Origin: VRUE01 sp044867645
Lineage (GTDB): Bacteria > Actinomycetota > Thermoleophilia > Solirubrobacterales > 70-9
Assembly: GCA_044867645.1 (NCBI GenBank)
Contig: JBIOVI010000041.1
Coordinates: 62,001-126,000 of the forward strand
Length of the DNA: 64,000 nt
Direction of reading: 5' to 3'
Numbering within the stretch: position 1 is the stretch's first letter; the number at the start of each line of letters is the position of its first letter. A model generated the notes under the pieces. That model saw only the letters and a list, made by a program, of their open reading frames with translations, was not told where the DNA came from and ran no database searches. This document shows positions 18,322 through 26,470 of the stretch, piece after piece. The translations under genes were made by a program, and so were the position numbers.

Positions 18322-19112
18322 TGGGGGCTGCCGCGGCGATCCCCGCCTGGCGCGCCAACCTGGCGACGATCGGAGCGCTGATGTCGCGAGCCAAGAACGA
18401 GCTGCTGCGAGTACCCGGAGCGGCGATTCCCGGCGTGCTGGCCCCGACCATCTTCTTCCTCGGGCTGAACGGTGTCTTCGGTGCGCTGACCCAGCTGCGC
18501 GGCTTCGACACCAGCACCTATGAGAGCTTCATCGTCCCGGTCAGCATGCTGCAGGGAGCAGGGTTCACCGGAGCGGCGGCGGGAGTCAACCTAGCCCGTG
18601 ACATCGAGCAGGGCTGGCTCGACCGGCTGCTCGTCTCCCCCGCCCCGCGCTGGGTGCTGCTGGCGGGGACGGTGCTCGCCGCGAGCGCCCGCTCGCTGAT
18701 CCCCGCCAGCTTCGTGCTGGCGATCGCGCTGATGCTCGGGGCCGGCTGGCCGGGCCTCGACGGGCTGCTCGTCACCTACCTCATGGTCGCCGCCATGGCC
18801 GCCGTCGCCGCCTGCTGGGGGTCGATGCTGGCGCTGCGCTTCAAGAGTCAGTCGGCGGCGCCGCTGATGCAAGCGGGAATGATGGCGCTGATCCTCACCA
18901 CCACCGCCTACGCGCCACTGGCGCTGCTGCAGGGCTGGCTGCAGGACATCGCCCGCGTCAACCCGGTCACCCAGGTCGTCGAAGCGGCACGCCAGGGCTT
19001 CGTCGGCGGCGTCACCTGGGCGGAAACCTGGCCGGGCATCGCCGCCCTGGCTGGCTTGCTGCTTCTGTTCGGTGCCCTCGCGCTGCGCGAGATGCGCCGC
19101 ACCGCGGCGTGA
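18321..19112 (+). CDS. ABC-2 type permease, second of a pair
   Basis: A 263-residue six-helix permease starting at ATG 18321, overlapping the stop of the first permease. IEQGWLDRLLVSPAPRWVLL is the coupling-helix region, equivalent to that of its partner, and ARVNPVTQVVEAARQGF is the conserved C-terminal motif. The two permeases are divergent paralogues. The downstream hydrolase gene starts inside its stop codon, implying a single transcript from 15007 to 20287. Confidence 0.9.
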   Translation: MGAAAAIPAWRANLATIGALMSRAKNELLRVPGAAIPGVLAPTIFFLGLNGVFGALTQLRGFDTSTYESFIVPVSMLQGAGFTGAAAGVNLARDIEQGWLDRLLVSPAPRWVLLAGTVLAASARSLIPASFVLAIALMLGAGWPGLDGLLVTYLMVAAMAAVAACWGSMLALRFKSQSAAPLMQAGMMALILTTTAYAPLALLQGWLQDIARVNPVTQVVEAARQGFVGGVTWAETWPGIAALAGLLLLFGALALREMRRTAA

Positions 19113-20287
19113 GCGCGACCGCGACGGAGATCGCCGAGCGCACCCTGCGCCAGAACTGGCTGGAAGGGGAGCGCGAGGGAATCGAGTTCGCCTACACCCG
19201 CCCCAGCCCGACCCGCTATCCGTGGCAGTGGTACTGGGACTCGTGCTTCGCCGCGATCGCCTGGCGGCATTTCGAACCGAGGCGGTCGCGCCTGGAGCTG
19301 CAGAGCCTGCTCGCCGCCCAGCACGAGGACGGCTTCATCGGCCACACGATCTTCTGGGACCGCCCGGTCTCGCTGGGACGTCTCCCCTTCTACAACGTCG
19401 CCTCCCGGCGGGCTCTGCAAACCGGCACGATCCAGCCGCCGCTGCTGGCCTGGGCTTGGCGGATCGCCGTCGGGGATCCTGCGGAGGAGCCGCGGATCGG
19501 GGCCCAGGCGGATTGGCTGCAGACGAATCGCGATCTCGAGGGCGATGGCCTGCTCTGGATCGTGCAGCCGGACGAGTCGGGTCTCGACGCCTCGCCCAAG
19601 TTCGACCCGGTCTGGGGCCGGCGGGCAAACGGACGGCTGGGCTTCCCCTGTCTGGTGCGACGAAACCGCCGGCTCGGCTTCGATGCGCGACGGGTGCGGG
19701 ACCGAGGTGGGCCGGTCCTATGCGAGACCCTGGTCAATACGCTCTGGTCTCTGTCGTTGCAGGCACTAGGGCGCCCTTCGGCCACTCCGGCCCTGATCGA
19801 GCGACTCTGGGACGAGCGGCGCGGTCTCTTCCTCGATGAGGCACAGCCAGGCGGCGAGCGGCCTGCGATCCTCACCTGGGCCGCACTCGCGCCGCTGGCG
19901 CTACCGGACCTGCCGGAGGAGATCGGCAGGCGGCTGGTCGAGGAGCACCTGCTGGACCAGGGTGAGTTCCTAACCCCTGTAGCGCCGCCCTCGGTTGCGG
20001 TCTGCGAGCCGAGCTACGAACCCGATGGCGGCCGCGGCCCGATTCGCCGCTACTGGCGCGGCCCGACCTGGGTCAACGCGGCCTGGCTGCTCTGGCTCGG
20101 CCTGCGCCGGCTCGGCTACCGCCAGGAGGCGGAGCGGATGGCTGGTGGTCTGATCGGCGCAGTCGAGCGTGAAGGCTTGAGGGAGTACTACGACCCACGC
20201 ACGGGCAAAGGGCTAGGGGCAAGGGACTTTGCTTGGTCGGCCCTAATAGCCGAGTTCCAAGACGGGCCGCCCGCCCGTTATTTGTAG
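19109..20287 (+). CDS. GH63-like glycoside hydrolase (mannosylglycerate hydrolase type)
   Basis: A 392-residue all-helical hydrolase starting at GTG 19109. YPWQWYWDSCFAAIAWRHF, GFIGHTIFW and the C-terminal RRYWRGPTWVNAAWLLWLGL are hallmarks of the (alpha/alpha)6 GH63/MGH family that cleaves alpha-glucosyl or alpha-mannosyl bonds of small glycosides such as mannosylglycerate. Family members use an aspartate in YWDSCF and a C-terminal glutamate as catalytic acids. The first is present and the second is probably in REYYDPRTGKG. It is coupled to the ABC exporter genes. Its 3' end overlaps infA on the other strand by 10 bp. Confidence 0.82.
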   Translation: MSATATEIAERTLRQNWLEGEREGIEFAYTRPSPTRYPWQWYWDSCFAAIAWRHFEPRRSRLELQSLLAAQHEDGFIGHTIFWDRPVSLGRLPFYNVASRRALQTGTIQPPLLAWAWRIAVGDPAEEPRIGAQADWLQTNRDLEGDGLLWIVQPDESGLDASPKFDPVWGRRANGRLGFPCLVRRNRRLGFDARRVRDRGGPVLCETLVNTLWSLSLQALGRPSATPALIERLWDERRGLFLDEAQPGGERPAILTWAALAPLALPDLPEEIGRRLVEEHLLDQGEFLTPVAPPSVAVCEPSYEPDGGRGPIRRYWRGPTWVNAAWLLWLGLRRLGYRQEAERMAGGLIGAVEREGLREYYDPRTGKGLGARDFAWSALIAEFQDGPPARYL

Positions 20288-20496
20288 CGATAGGTGATGC
20301 GACCCCGGTCGAGGTCGTAAGGGGAAAGCTCGATCTTCACCCGGTCGCCGGGCAGGATGCGGATGTAGTGGCGGCGCATCTTGCCGGAGATGTGACCGAG
20401 AACCTCGTGGTCGTTGTCGAGTTTGACCCGGAACATGGTGTTGGGGAGGGCCTCGGTGATCTCGCCCTCCATCTCGATCTTCTCCTCTTTTCCCAT
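20278..20496 (-). CDS. infA: Translation initiation factor IF-1
   Basis: A 72-residue OB-fold protein: MEGEITEALPNTMFRVKLDN, GHISGKMRRHYIRILPGDRV and IELSPYDLDRGRITYRYK are diagnostic. IF-1 occupies the ribosomal A site during initiation. In most actinobacteria infA lies in the rpmJ/rpsM cluster, but here it stands alone between a hydrolase and the CCA enzyme. Its stop overlaps the convergent hydrolase gene by 10 bp. Confidence 0.97.
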   Translation of the reverse strand: MGKEEKIEMEGEITEALPNTMFRVKLDNDHEVLGHISGKMRRHYIRILPGDRVKIELSPYDLDRGRITYRYK

Positions 20497-20524
20497 GCGG
20501 CCGTGAGCGTACCTGACGGTCGGT

Positions 20525-21946
20525 TCAGCCGCGCAACCGGCGGGCGCGATCGAGCGCCTCCCCGCGGCTCGTCACCTCGCCTGCGTACTGGGCGGCCTCC
20601 AGCTCGACCAGAAGGTCGCCAAGCTCAGGGCCAGGCGCAATCCCTAGCTCCGCCGCCAGCTCGTCGCCGCGCAGCAGCGGCTCGGGGGGTCCGTCGCGGT
20701 GCCAATCGAGCGCCGCCGCCAGCATCTGCCGGGCCAACTCGAGATGCGCCTCGATCGCCTCCTCGGTGGCGAAGGGGCCGCTGCCGCGGGCGGAGAGCCG
20801 GTCGGCGACGGTGAGCAGGGTGACGTCGGTGGCGACCGGCTCGGTCGCCCGCAGGTACTCGTGAACGCGGCGGGCGGGCAACGGCGCCTCGTGGACGAGG
20901 AAGCCGAGTCGCAGGTGGTGGAGCGTCAGCGCCTGTAGGTGCCGGGTCAGCCGCTGGCTCGCCCGCAAGCGCCGGCAGAGATCGCCGACGACCTCCGCAC
21001 CGACGCGGTCGTGACCGATGAAGGTCACGTAGCCGTCGCGTTCTCCACGCGTCGCCGGCTTGCCGACGTCGTGCAGGAGAGCGCCGAAGCGGAGCGCCGT
21101 GCCGTGGCTCATCTCGTCCGCCAGGGGCTCGGCGAGCAGCTCTCGCGTCTCGCCGGCGCGCTCGCCCGCGAACCGCTCCAGGTCGGACTCGACCTCTAGC
21201 GCCTGCTCGAGCACGGCAAGGGTGTGACCGTGGACGTCGAGGTGGTGGTTGGGGCCTTGCTCGACGCCGCGCAACCGCTCCAGCTCCGGCAGGACCGCCG
21301 CGGTGAGACCGAGGTCGTCGAGCAGGGCCAGACCACGCAAGGGGTCGGGTCCGCCGAGCAGGAGACGAAGCTCTGCCAGCTGGCGCTCGCCGGCTGGCTC
21401 GGCGGCATGCGACGCTTCGGTCCGGGCCAGGGCGACGGTTGCCGCATCGATCTCCAGCTCGAGGTCGGTGGCCAGACGAGCCGCGCGCAGCAACCGCAGC
21501 GGGTCGGCCTTGAAGCTCCCCTCGCCGACCACGCGCAAAAGCCGCCGCTCGAGGTCTGCCAGGCCCCCGAAGGGATCGACCGGCCCGCCCCCCGCAAGGG
21601 GGATCGCGACGGCGCCAAGGGTGAAGTCGCGTGTAGCAAGATCGGCCTCGATCGTCTCCCCCCGCAGCGCGGTGGCGTCGACCTGCCAGGAACGGTCGCG
21701 AGCAACCGCCCGCCAGGTCGCAAACTCGGCCGAGAGCTCGAAAGCGTGGCCGTCTCCCTCGCGGGCGATCGCCTTTGCCGCGACCGCGGGGTCGCCGGCC
21801 GTGGCGAGATCGAGATCGGTGACCGCGCGACCCAGAGCTGCATCGCGGACCGCACCGCCGGCGATCCACACCCTCGAGTCGCCCTCCAGCGCACGCCGTG
21901 CGGTGCCGACCAGGGGCGAGGCGGCGAGGCGGTCGGAGAGCGTCAC
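20525..21946 (-). CDS. cca: tRNA nucleotidyltransferase / poly(A) polymerase family, with HD domain
   Basis: A 473-residue protein. The N-terminal nucleotidyltransferase domain has IAGGAVRDAALGRAVTDLDL with the DxD metal pair (about residues 30-50). An RNA-binding region with LLRAARLATDLEL follows. A central HD domain has GHTLAVLE and LLHDVGKPATR. It adds CCA to tRNA 3' ends, or A residues in some relatives, and the HD part could act as phosphatase or phosphodiesterase. The stop-start overlap with alr (21943-21946) suggests cotranscription. Confidence 0.9.
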   Translation of the reverse strand: MTLSDRLAASPLVGTARRALEGDSRVWIAGGAVRDAALGRAVTDLDLATAGDPAVAAKAIAREGDGHAFELSAEFATWRAVARDRSWQVDATALRGETIEADLATRDFTLGAVAIPLAGGGPVDPFGGLADLERRLLRVVGEGSFKADPLRLLRAARLATDLELEIDAATVALARTEASHAAEPAGERQLAELRLLLGGPDPLRGLALLDDLGLTAAVLPELERLRGVEQGPNHHLDVHGHTLAVLEQALEVESDLERFAGERAGETRELLAEPLADEMSHGTALRFGALLHDVGKPATRGERDGYVTFIGHDRVGAEVVGDLCRRLRASQRLTRHLQALTLHHLRLGFLVHEAPLPARRVHEYLRATEPVATDVTLLTVADRLSARGSGPFATEEAIEAHLELARQMLAAALDWHRDGPPEPLLRGDELAAELGIAPGPELGDLLVELEAAQYAGEVTSRGEALDRARRLRG

Positions 21947-23052
21947 CCCTCCACCCTGGGAACGCGCGCCGAGATTCCGCAGGTGACCTCGTAGTTGATC
22001 GTGCCGAGGCGCGAGGCGAGGTCCTCGGCGAGGATCGTCTCCCCGCCCTGCGAGCCGATCAGTACCGCCTCGGAACCAGGCTCGACCTCGGTCGCCGGGC
22101 CGAGGTCGACGGTCACGTTGTCCATCGAGACGGTGCCGACCAGGGGATAGCGACGGCCGCCCACCAGAACCTCGGCATTATTGGAGAGACCGCGCCGTAC
22201 GCCGTCCCCGTAACCCAAGGGCAGCACGCCAATGCAGGTATCGCGCTCGGCCCGCCACGTCTGCCCGTAGCCGGCGCTATCTCCGCGCTCGAAGCGCTTC
22301 ACGTCGGCAACGTAGGAGTGCAGCGCGAGCGCCGGGCGCAGCCCTCGATCCGCCGGATCGCTCTGGAAGGGGTCGAGGCCGTAGACCGCGACACCGCAGC
22401 GGGCCATGTCGAAATGCGAGCGCCGGTCACGGAAGACGGCGGCACTGTTCGCGGCATGGGCGACGATCTGGGGGAGCTCGGCCTTTGCCGCGGCGACGAC
22501 AGCGGCGAAGCGATCGAGCTGCTCGTCGAAGAAATCGGAGTCCGGTTCGTCCGCGGTCGCGAAATGGGTCCAGACCGCGACCGGCTCGAGGTCAGGGCTC
22601 TCGGCACAGCGCTGGAGCAGCGCCAGAACCTCGCCCGAGTCGGGGTTGCCGAGCCTGCCCATGCCGCTGTCGTGCTTGACATGCACCCGCGCGGGGCGTC
22701 CGTGCGCTCGGGCCCGCTCGGCAACAAGGTCGAGGAATCCACGTCTCCAGACCGCCACCTCGGAGCCGGCCTCGAGTGCGGTGTCGAGCTCCGCAGGGGC
22801 AAGGGCACCCATCGTCAGCAGCGGGACGTGGGCGAAGCGGCGCCCGATCCGCTCGGCCTCGCTCGCAGTGGCCACCGCGAGCCGGGTTGCGCCACCGGCC
22901 AGGATAGCGGCCGCGCAGGCGACGTCGCCGTGCCCGTAGCCATCGGCCTTGATCACCGCACAAAGCTCCGCCCCGTCTCTCAGCTCGGACTTGAGCCGCG
23001 CGCAGTTGGCTTCAATCGCGCCCAGGTCGATCCGGGCAACCGCCCGCGCCAT
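21943..23052 (-). CDS. alr: Alanine racemase
   Basis: A 369-residue PLP enzyme that converts L-Ala to D-Ala for peptidoglycan. The N-terminal barrel has ARIDLGAIEANC and the PLP lysine in CAVIKADGYGHG (about residue 36). The C-terminal domain supplies the catalytic tyrosine in SAGYGQTWRA. LGYGDGVRRGLSN and GTVSMDNVTVDLG are conserved. Length fits. A 165-bp structured inverted repeat starts 1 bp upstream of its start codon. Confidence 0.96.
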   Translation of the reverse strand: MARAVARIDLGAIEANCARLKSELRDGAELCAVIKADGYGHGDVACAAAILAGGATRLAVATASEAERIGRRFAHVPLLTMGALAPAELDTALEAGSEVAVWRRGFLDLVAERARAHGRPARVHVKHDSGMGRLGNPDSGEVLALLQRCAESPDLEPVAVWTHFATADEPDSDFFDEQLDRFAAVVAAAKAELPQIVAHAANSAAVFRDRRSHFDMARCGVAVYGLDPFQSDPADRGLRPALALHSYVADVKRFERGDSAGYGQTWRAERDTCIGVLPLGYGDGVRRGLSNNAEVLVGGRRYPLVGTVSMDNVTVDLGPATEVEPGSEAVLIGSQGGETILAEDLASRLGTINYEVTCGISARVPRVEG

Positions 23053-23053
23053 T

Positions 23054-23218
23054 AGATGGCTGGTTTCACGGCCGCGTGCGACTGGGGGCGCGCGTGGCCA
23101 AGCAGATCAAGGACGCAGGGTGCAGCCTTTGCTGGTTGCAAAGGCAAACCCGAGGACGCGGAGATGCGCAGTGCCACGTGCGTCATCCGGGCGTGCGGGG
23201 CCGTGGAATCAGCCATCT
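23054..23218. other. 165-bp structured intergenic element between alr and a CBS gene
   Basis: Outer arms at 23054-23073 and 23199-23218 are complementary at 18 of 20 positions (AGATGGCTGG... facing ...CAGCCATCT). An inner perfect 8-bp hairpin, GCCTTTGC with GCAAAGGC around a 5-nt loop, lies at the centre near 23118-23143, and GCGCGTGGCC faces GTGCCACGTGCG. The element fills the entire gap between the alr start and the CBS gene stop. It may be a terminator, a processed leader or a small structured RNA. No known RNA family is recognised. Confidence 0.55.
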
Positions 23219-23676
23219 CACTCGACGAGCGCGGCCAGCGCGTCGGCCCGCGTGACCATTCCGACGAGACGACCGTCGTCGTCGACCACGGGGAGATGGT
23301 TGTGGTGCTTGTCGGCGATCGTCCGCGCAACCGTCTCGGCACTGGCATAGTCGTGGACGACGACCGGGTCGGCGGTCATCAGCTCCGAGACCTTCGTCGC
23401 GAAAGCCTTGTCGAGCCGCTCCTCAAAGCCCTTCATCGAGCCGACGAAGACGATGCCGCCCATGATGTTGAGGTAGTGAGGGAGGTGGAGGTCGGATTGC
23501 TCGTCACTGAGGACGAGGTCCGACTCGCTGACGATCCCGATCGCGCGGCGGTCCTCGTCGACGACCGGAATCGCACCCTTGTCAGTCTTGGCGAGAAGCT
23601 CAATTGCGCTGCGAGCGTCAGCGTCCGGAGAGACGCTCGGCACCGAGCCGTCCATGATCTCTGCCGCCGTCTTCAT
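23218..23676 (-). CDS. Tandem CBS-domain protein
   Basis: A 152-residue protein of two CBS domains: residues about 3-60 (MDGSVPSVSPDADARSAIEL to IVSESDLVLS) and 95-150 (MTADPVVVHDYASAETVART to MVTRADALAALV). A 30-residue linker (HYLNIMGGIVFVGSMKGFEE) joins them, as in the YtoI/YhcV-like stand-alone CBS proteins. It probably senses adenine nucleotides. The gene follows the nnr gene on the same strand with an 11-bp gap, so the two may be cotranscribed. Confidence 0.88.
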   Translation of the reverse strand: MKTAAEIMDGSVPSVSPDADARSAIELLAKTDKGAIPVVDEDRRAIGIVSESDLVLSDEQSDLHLPHYLNIMGGIVFVGSMKGFEERLDKAFATKVSELMTADPVVVHDYASAETVARTIADKHHNHLPVVDDDGRLVGMVTRADALAALVE

Positions 23677-23687
23677 CTCCGGCGAGG

Positions 23688-25208
23688 TTATTCGACGGGC
23701 AAGTCAGGACGCATTCCCGCCGCGATCGAGTCGATCACATCGGTTGCGATCACCGACTCCGCGGCGCCGATTCGTACGGCGGCGTCGCGGCCGGCGCGGG
23801 CATGGGCGATCACTGCGGCGCAGGCGGCGGCAAACGGGGCGAGCCCGCGGGCGAGCAGCGCCGCCGCGATGCCGGAGAGCACGTCGCCGGTACCGGCGGT
23901 GGCGAGGGCCGGCGCGGAAAGCGCGTTGACCGCGAGCCGCTCGCCATCGCTGACGATCGTGTCGTCCCCCTTCAGCACCACCACGGCACCCGAGGCGCGC
24001 GCGGCTTCGCGCGCCGCCGCCAGCCGGTGGGCGGAGATCTCCTCCGCGGAGCGCTCCAGCAGGCGCCCGAGCTCGCCGGCGTGCGGAGTGAGGATCGTCG
24101 GCGCTTCGCGGGCGGCGATCGGCTCGAGGTGTCCGGCAAAGGCGTTGAGGCCATCGGCGTCGAGGACGAGTGGCGCCTCGATCGCCGTCAGGACCTCGCG
24201 CGCCAGCTCGACCGAGCCCGGGTCGCGGCCGAGCCCAGGACCGAGGACGCCGGCGGCAGCGCGCTCGAAGGTACGCAGCACTGCCTTTGCCGAGGCCGGC
24301 ACCAGGCAACCGTCGCCGCCCGGACAGCCGGCCGACATCACCTCCGGCTGCCCCTGCTCGAAGATCGTCTCCAGATCGGCTGGGACCGCCACCGTCGCGT
24401 AGCCGGCGCCGGCGCGGATCGCCGCCCGAGACGACATCTGCACCGCTCCGGTCAGGCCGCGCGAGCCGCCGGCGATCGTCACCTGGCCGGAGCTGAACTT
24501 GGTCGAACGCGCGCCGCGGCGCGGCGCCAGCTCCAGTACCGAGGCGTCGATGACGCCGGCCGCCGGCTCCGCCGGTGCACCGGCCGGGATCCCGATCGGC
24601 GCCACCCGCAATTCACCGCTATGCCACTTGCCGGGGGCAACCAGGTGGCCGACCTTGGCGGCGTGGAAGCTGACCGTGAGGTCCGCTTCGACAGCCGCCC
24701 CGACAACCTCGCCGCTCGAGGCGTCGACGCCCGAGGCGACGTCGCAGGCGACGACCGGCACACCGCATGCACCGATCGCGTCGATCGCCGCCAGGGCAAG
24801 ACCCTGGACCTCGCCCGAGAAGCCAGTGCCGAAGATCGCGTCGACGACCGCGCCCGAGCCGGCCAACCGTGGGGCGAGCTCGCCCTTCACGTGCTCTGCC
24901 GCGAAGCGCTCCAGGTTGGCGGCAGCGTCCCCGCTCAGCTCCTCCGCCGACCAGAGCAGCAGCGCCTCGACCTCGAACCCCGCCTCGGCCAGGTACCTGG
25001 CCGCGACCAAGCCGTCGCCGCCGTTGTTTCCCTTGCCGCAGACAACCCGCACTGGCCCCTCCGGCGCCAGCTCCCCGACCGCCTCGGCGACCGCCCTGCC
25101 CGCGCTCTCCATCAAGTCCAGCGAGGGCGTCCCGATCTCCTCGATCGCCCAGCGATCCACCGCGCGCATCCCGTCGGCGTCGTAGAGGGGGCTGAGCCAG
25201 GGCTCCAT
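23688..25208 (-). CDS. nnr: Bifunctional NAD(P)HX epimerase / ADP- or ATP-dependent NAD(P)HX dehydratase
   Basis: A 506-residue fusion that repairs hydrated NADH and NADPH. The N-terminal YjeF/epimerase domain (about 1-215) has VVCGKGNNGGDGLVAARYLA and the VACDVASGVDASSGEV segment. The C-terminal dehydratase (about 225-505) has TIAGGSRGLTGAVQMSSRAA, PTILTPHAGELGRLL and the nucleotide-binding ATAGTGDVLSGIAAALLARG. The ATG at 25208 is preferred because the epimerase domain begins just after it. Upstream the frame reads through an AT-rich operator of atypical composition. Confidence 0.92.
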   Translation of the reverse strand: MEPWLSPLYDADGMRAVDRWAIEEIGTPSLDLMESAGRAVAEAVGELAPEGPVRVVCGKGNNGGDGLVAARYLAEAGFEVEALLLWSAEELSGDAAANLERFAAEHVKGELAPRLAGSGAVVDAIFGTGFSGEVQGLALAAIDAIGACGVPVVACDVASGVDASSGEVVGAAVEADLTVSFHAAKVGHLVAPGKWHSGELRVAPIGIPAGAPAEPAAGVIDASVLELAPRRGARSTKFSSGQVTIAGGSRGLTGAVQMSSRAAIRAGAGYATVAVPADLETIFEQGQPEVMSAGCPGGDGCLVPASAKAVLRTFERAAAGVLGPGLGRDPGSVELAREVLTAIEAPLVLDADGLNAFAGHLEPIAAREAPTILTPHAGELGRLLERSAEEISAHRLAAAREAARASGAVVVLKGDDTIVSDGERLAVNALSAPALATAGTGDVLSGIAAALLARGLAPFAAACAAVIAHARAGRDAAVRIGAAESVIATDVIDSIAAGMRPDLPVE

Positions 25209-25248
25209 CTGTTCAAAATAGCTGTAAACCATGCCAATGATGCATTGA

Positions 25249-25295
25249 CATTTACAAAACATCATCGGTCTTCGATCAATGATATTTTGTAAACA
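25249..25295. promoter_or_regulatory. Long AT-rich inverted repeat before fic, probable operator
   Basis: Arms TTTACAAAACATCAT (25251-25265) and ATGATATTTTGTAAA (25279-25293) are complementary at 14 of 15 positions, and the pairing extends outward and inward (GGTC with GATC). A further TGTAAAC half-site lies at 25222-25228, near the nnr start. The element sits immediately before the fic ATG in an otherwise GC-rich region, so it most likely binds a regulator controlling fic and perhaps nnr. Confidence 0.65.
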
Positions 25296-25297
25296 TC

Positions 25298-26467
25298 ATG
25301 GTCTTCCAGGCTCCCGAGCTGCACGACGACGAGAACGACGTCCTACAACTGCTGACCGAGCAGCGGGAGCAGCTGCGCGATCGCGTTGCCGAGCCGCGGC
25401 GCTGGGCCGGCACTCTGCGGCGCATGGCATTTGCCCGCGCCGTCAAGTGGTCGAACAGCATCGAGGGCTATGACGCCTCCTTAGACGACGTAGTAGCGGC
25501 AGTAGACGGCGAGCCGACGCTGGCCGCCAGTGAGGAGACCCAGCACGCCCTGGTGGGCTACCGCGACGCGATGACCTATGTGCTGCAGATAGCTGACGAC
25601 GACGGACTCGACGTCGACAAGGGTCTGATCAAGAGCCTGCACTTCATGATGATCAAGCACGACCTGAGGAAAAACCCGGGGCAGTGGCGTCCCGGGAACA
25701 TCTACGTGCAGGACGGGGACGGCGAGACCGCATACCAAGGCCCGCCTAGCGAGGACGTGCCCGACTTGATGCACGCGATGCTCGAAAGCATCAAGCGCGA
25801 TAGCAGCCCCGTGCCGATCAAGGCTGCAATGGCGCATCTCAACCTAGTCATGATCCACCCCTTCAGCGACGGCAACGGGCGAATGGCCCGCTGCCTGCAA
25901 ACCTTGGTGCTGGCGCGCGACCGGGTCCTGGCTCCGGTCTTCTCCAGCATCGAGGAATTCCTCGGCCGCAATACCCAGGCGTACTACGACATCCTGGCCG
26001 ACGTCGGCGCCGGCTCGTGGCACCCAGAGCGCGATGCCCGACCGTGGATCCGTTTTTGCCTGCGCGCCCACTACATGCAAATCCGCGCATGGGTGCGTCG
26101 AAGGGAAGAGATCGAGCAGCTCTGGAACGAGTGCGTTGCTTTGGTTGAACGAAACGGGCTTCCGGAACGCTGCGCGGTAGGCGTCATGGACGCCGCCTAC
26201 GGCCTCCGAATCCGCCGCGGTAGCTACCTGTCCTCCGCCCAAGATGTCGTTGGCGAGAACGTCAGCGAGCAAAGCGGGTCTCGGGACCTGAAGGCGATGG
26301 TGGACCTCGGCTTGCTCGAGGCTGTCGGCGAGCGGCGCGCGCGCTACTACGTAGCGGGGGACGAGCCACATCGGCTGCGCGAGGAGATTCGTGCCCAAAG
26401 ACCCCCCAGGGCCGCAAACGACCCCTTCAACGTCGTCCGCGAGCGACGCCAGCTCAGCTTGACCTGA
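25298..26467 (+). CDS. Fic-domain protein (class II, N-terminal inhibitory motif)
   Basis: A 389-residue Fic protein. The catalytic motif HPFSDGNGRMAR (about residues 185-196) is complete, so AMP transfer or a related modification of a target hydroxyl is expected. An N-terminal inhibitory motif fitting [S/T]xxxE[G/N] is present in KWSNSIEGYD (about 46-55), as in self-inhibited class II Fic proteins. The C-terminal region (about 290-360) looks like a winged helix (VVGENVSEQSGSRDLKAMVD), a common add-on of Fic proteins with DNA binding. It is flanked by an AT-rich operator. The target is unknown. Confidence 0.92.
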   Translation: MVFQAPELHDDENDVLQLLTEQREQLRDRVAEPRRWAGTLRRMAFARAVKWSNSIEGYDASLDDVVAAVDGEPTLAASEETQHALVGYRDAMTYVLQIADDDGLDVDKGLIKSLHFMMIKHDLRKNPGQWRPGNIYVQDGDGETAYQGPPSEDVPDLMHAMLESIKRDSSPVPIKAAMAHLNLVMIHPFSDGNGRMARCLQTLVLARDRVLAPVFSSIEEFLGRNTQAYYDILADVGAGSWHPERDARPWIRFCLRAHYMQIRAWVRRREEIEQLWNECVALVERNGLPERCAVGVMDAAYGLRIRRGSYLSSAQDVVGENVSEQSGSRDLKAMVDLGLLEAVGERRARYYVAGDEPHRLREEIRAQRPPRAANDPFNVVRERRQLSLT

Positions 26468-26470
26468 GCG

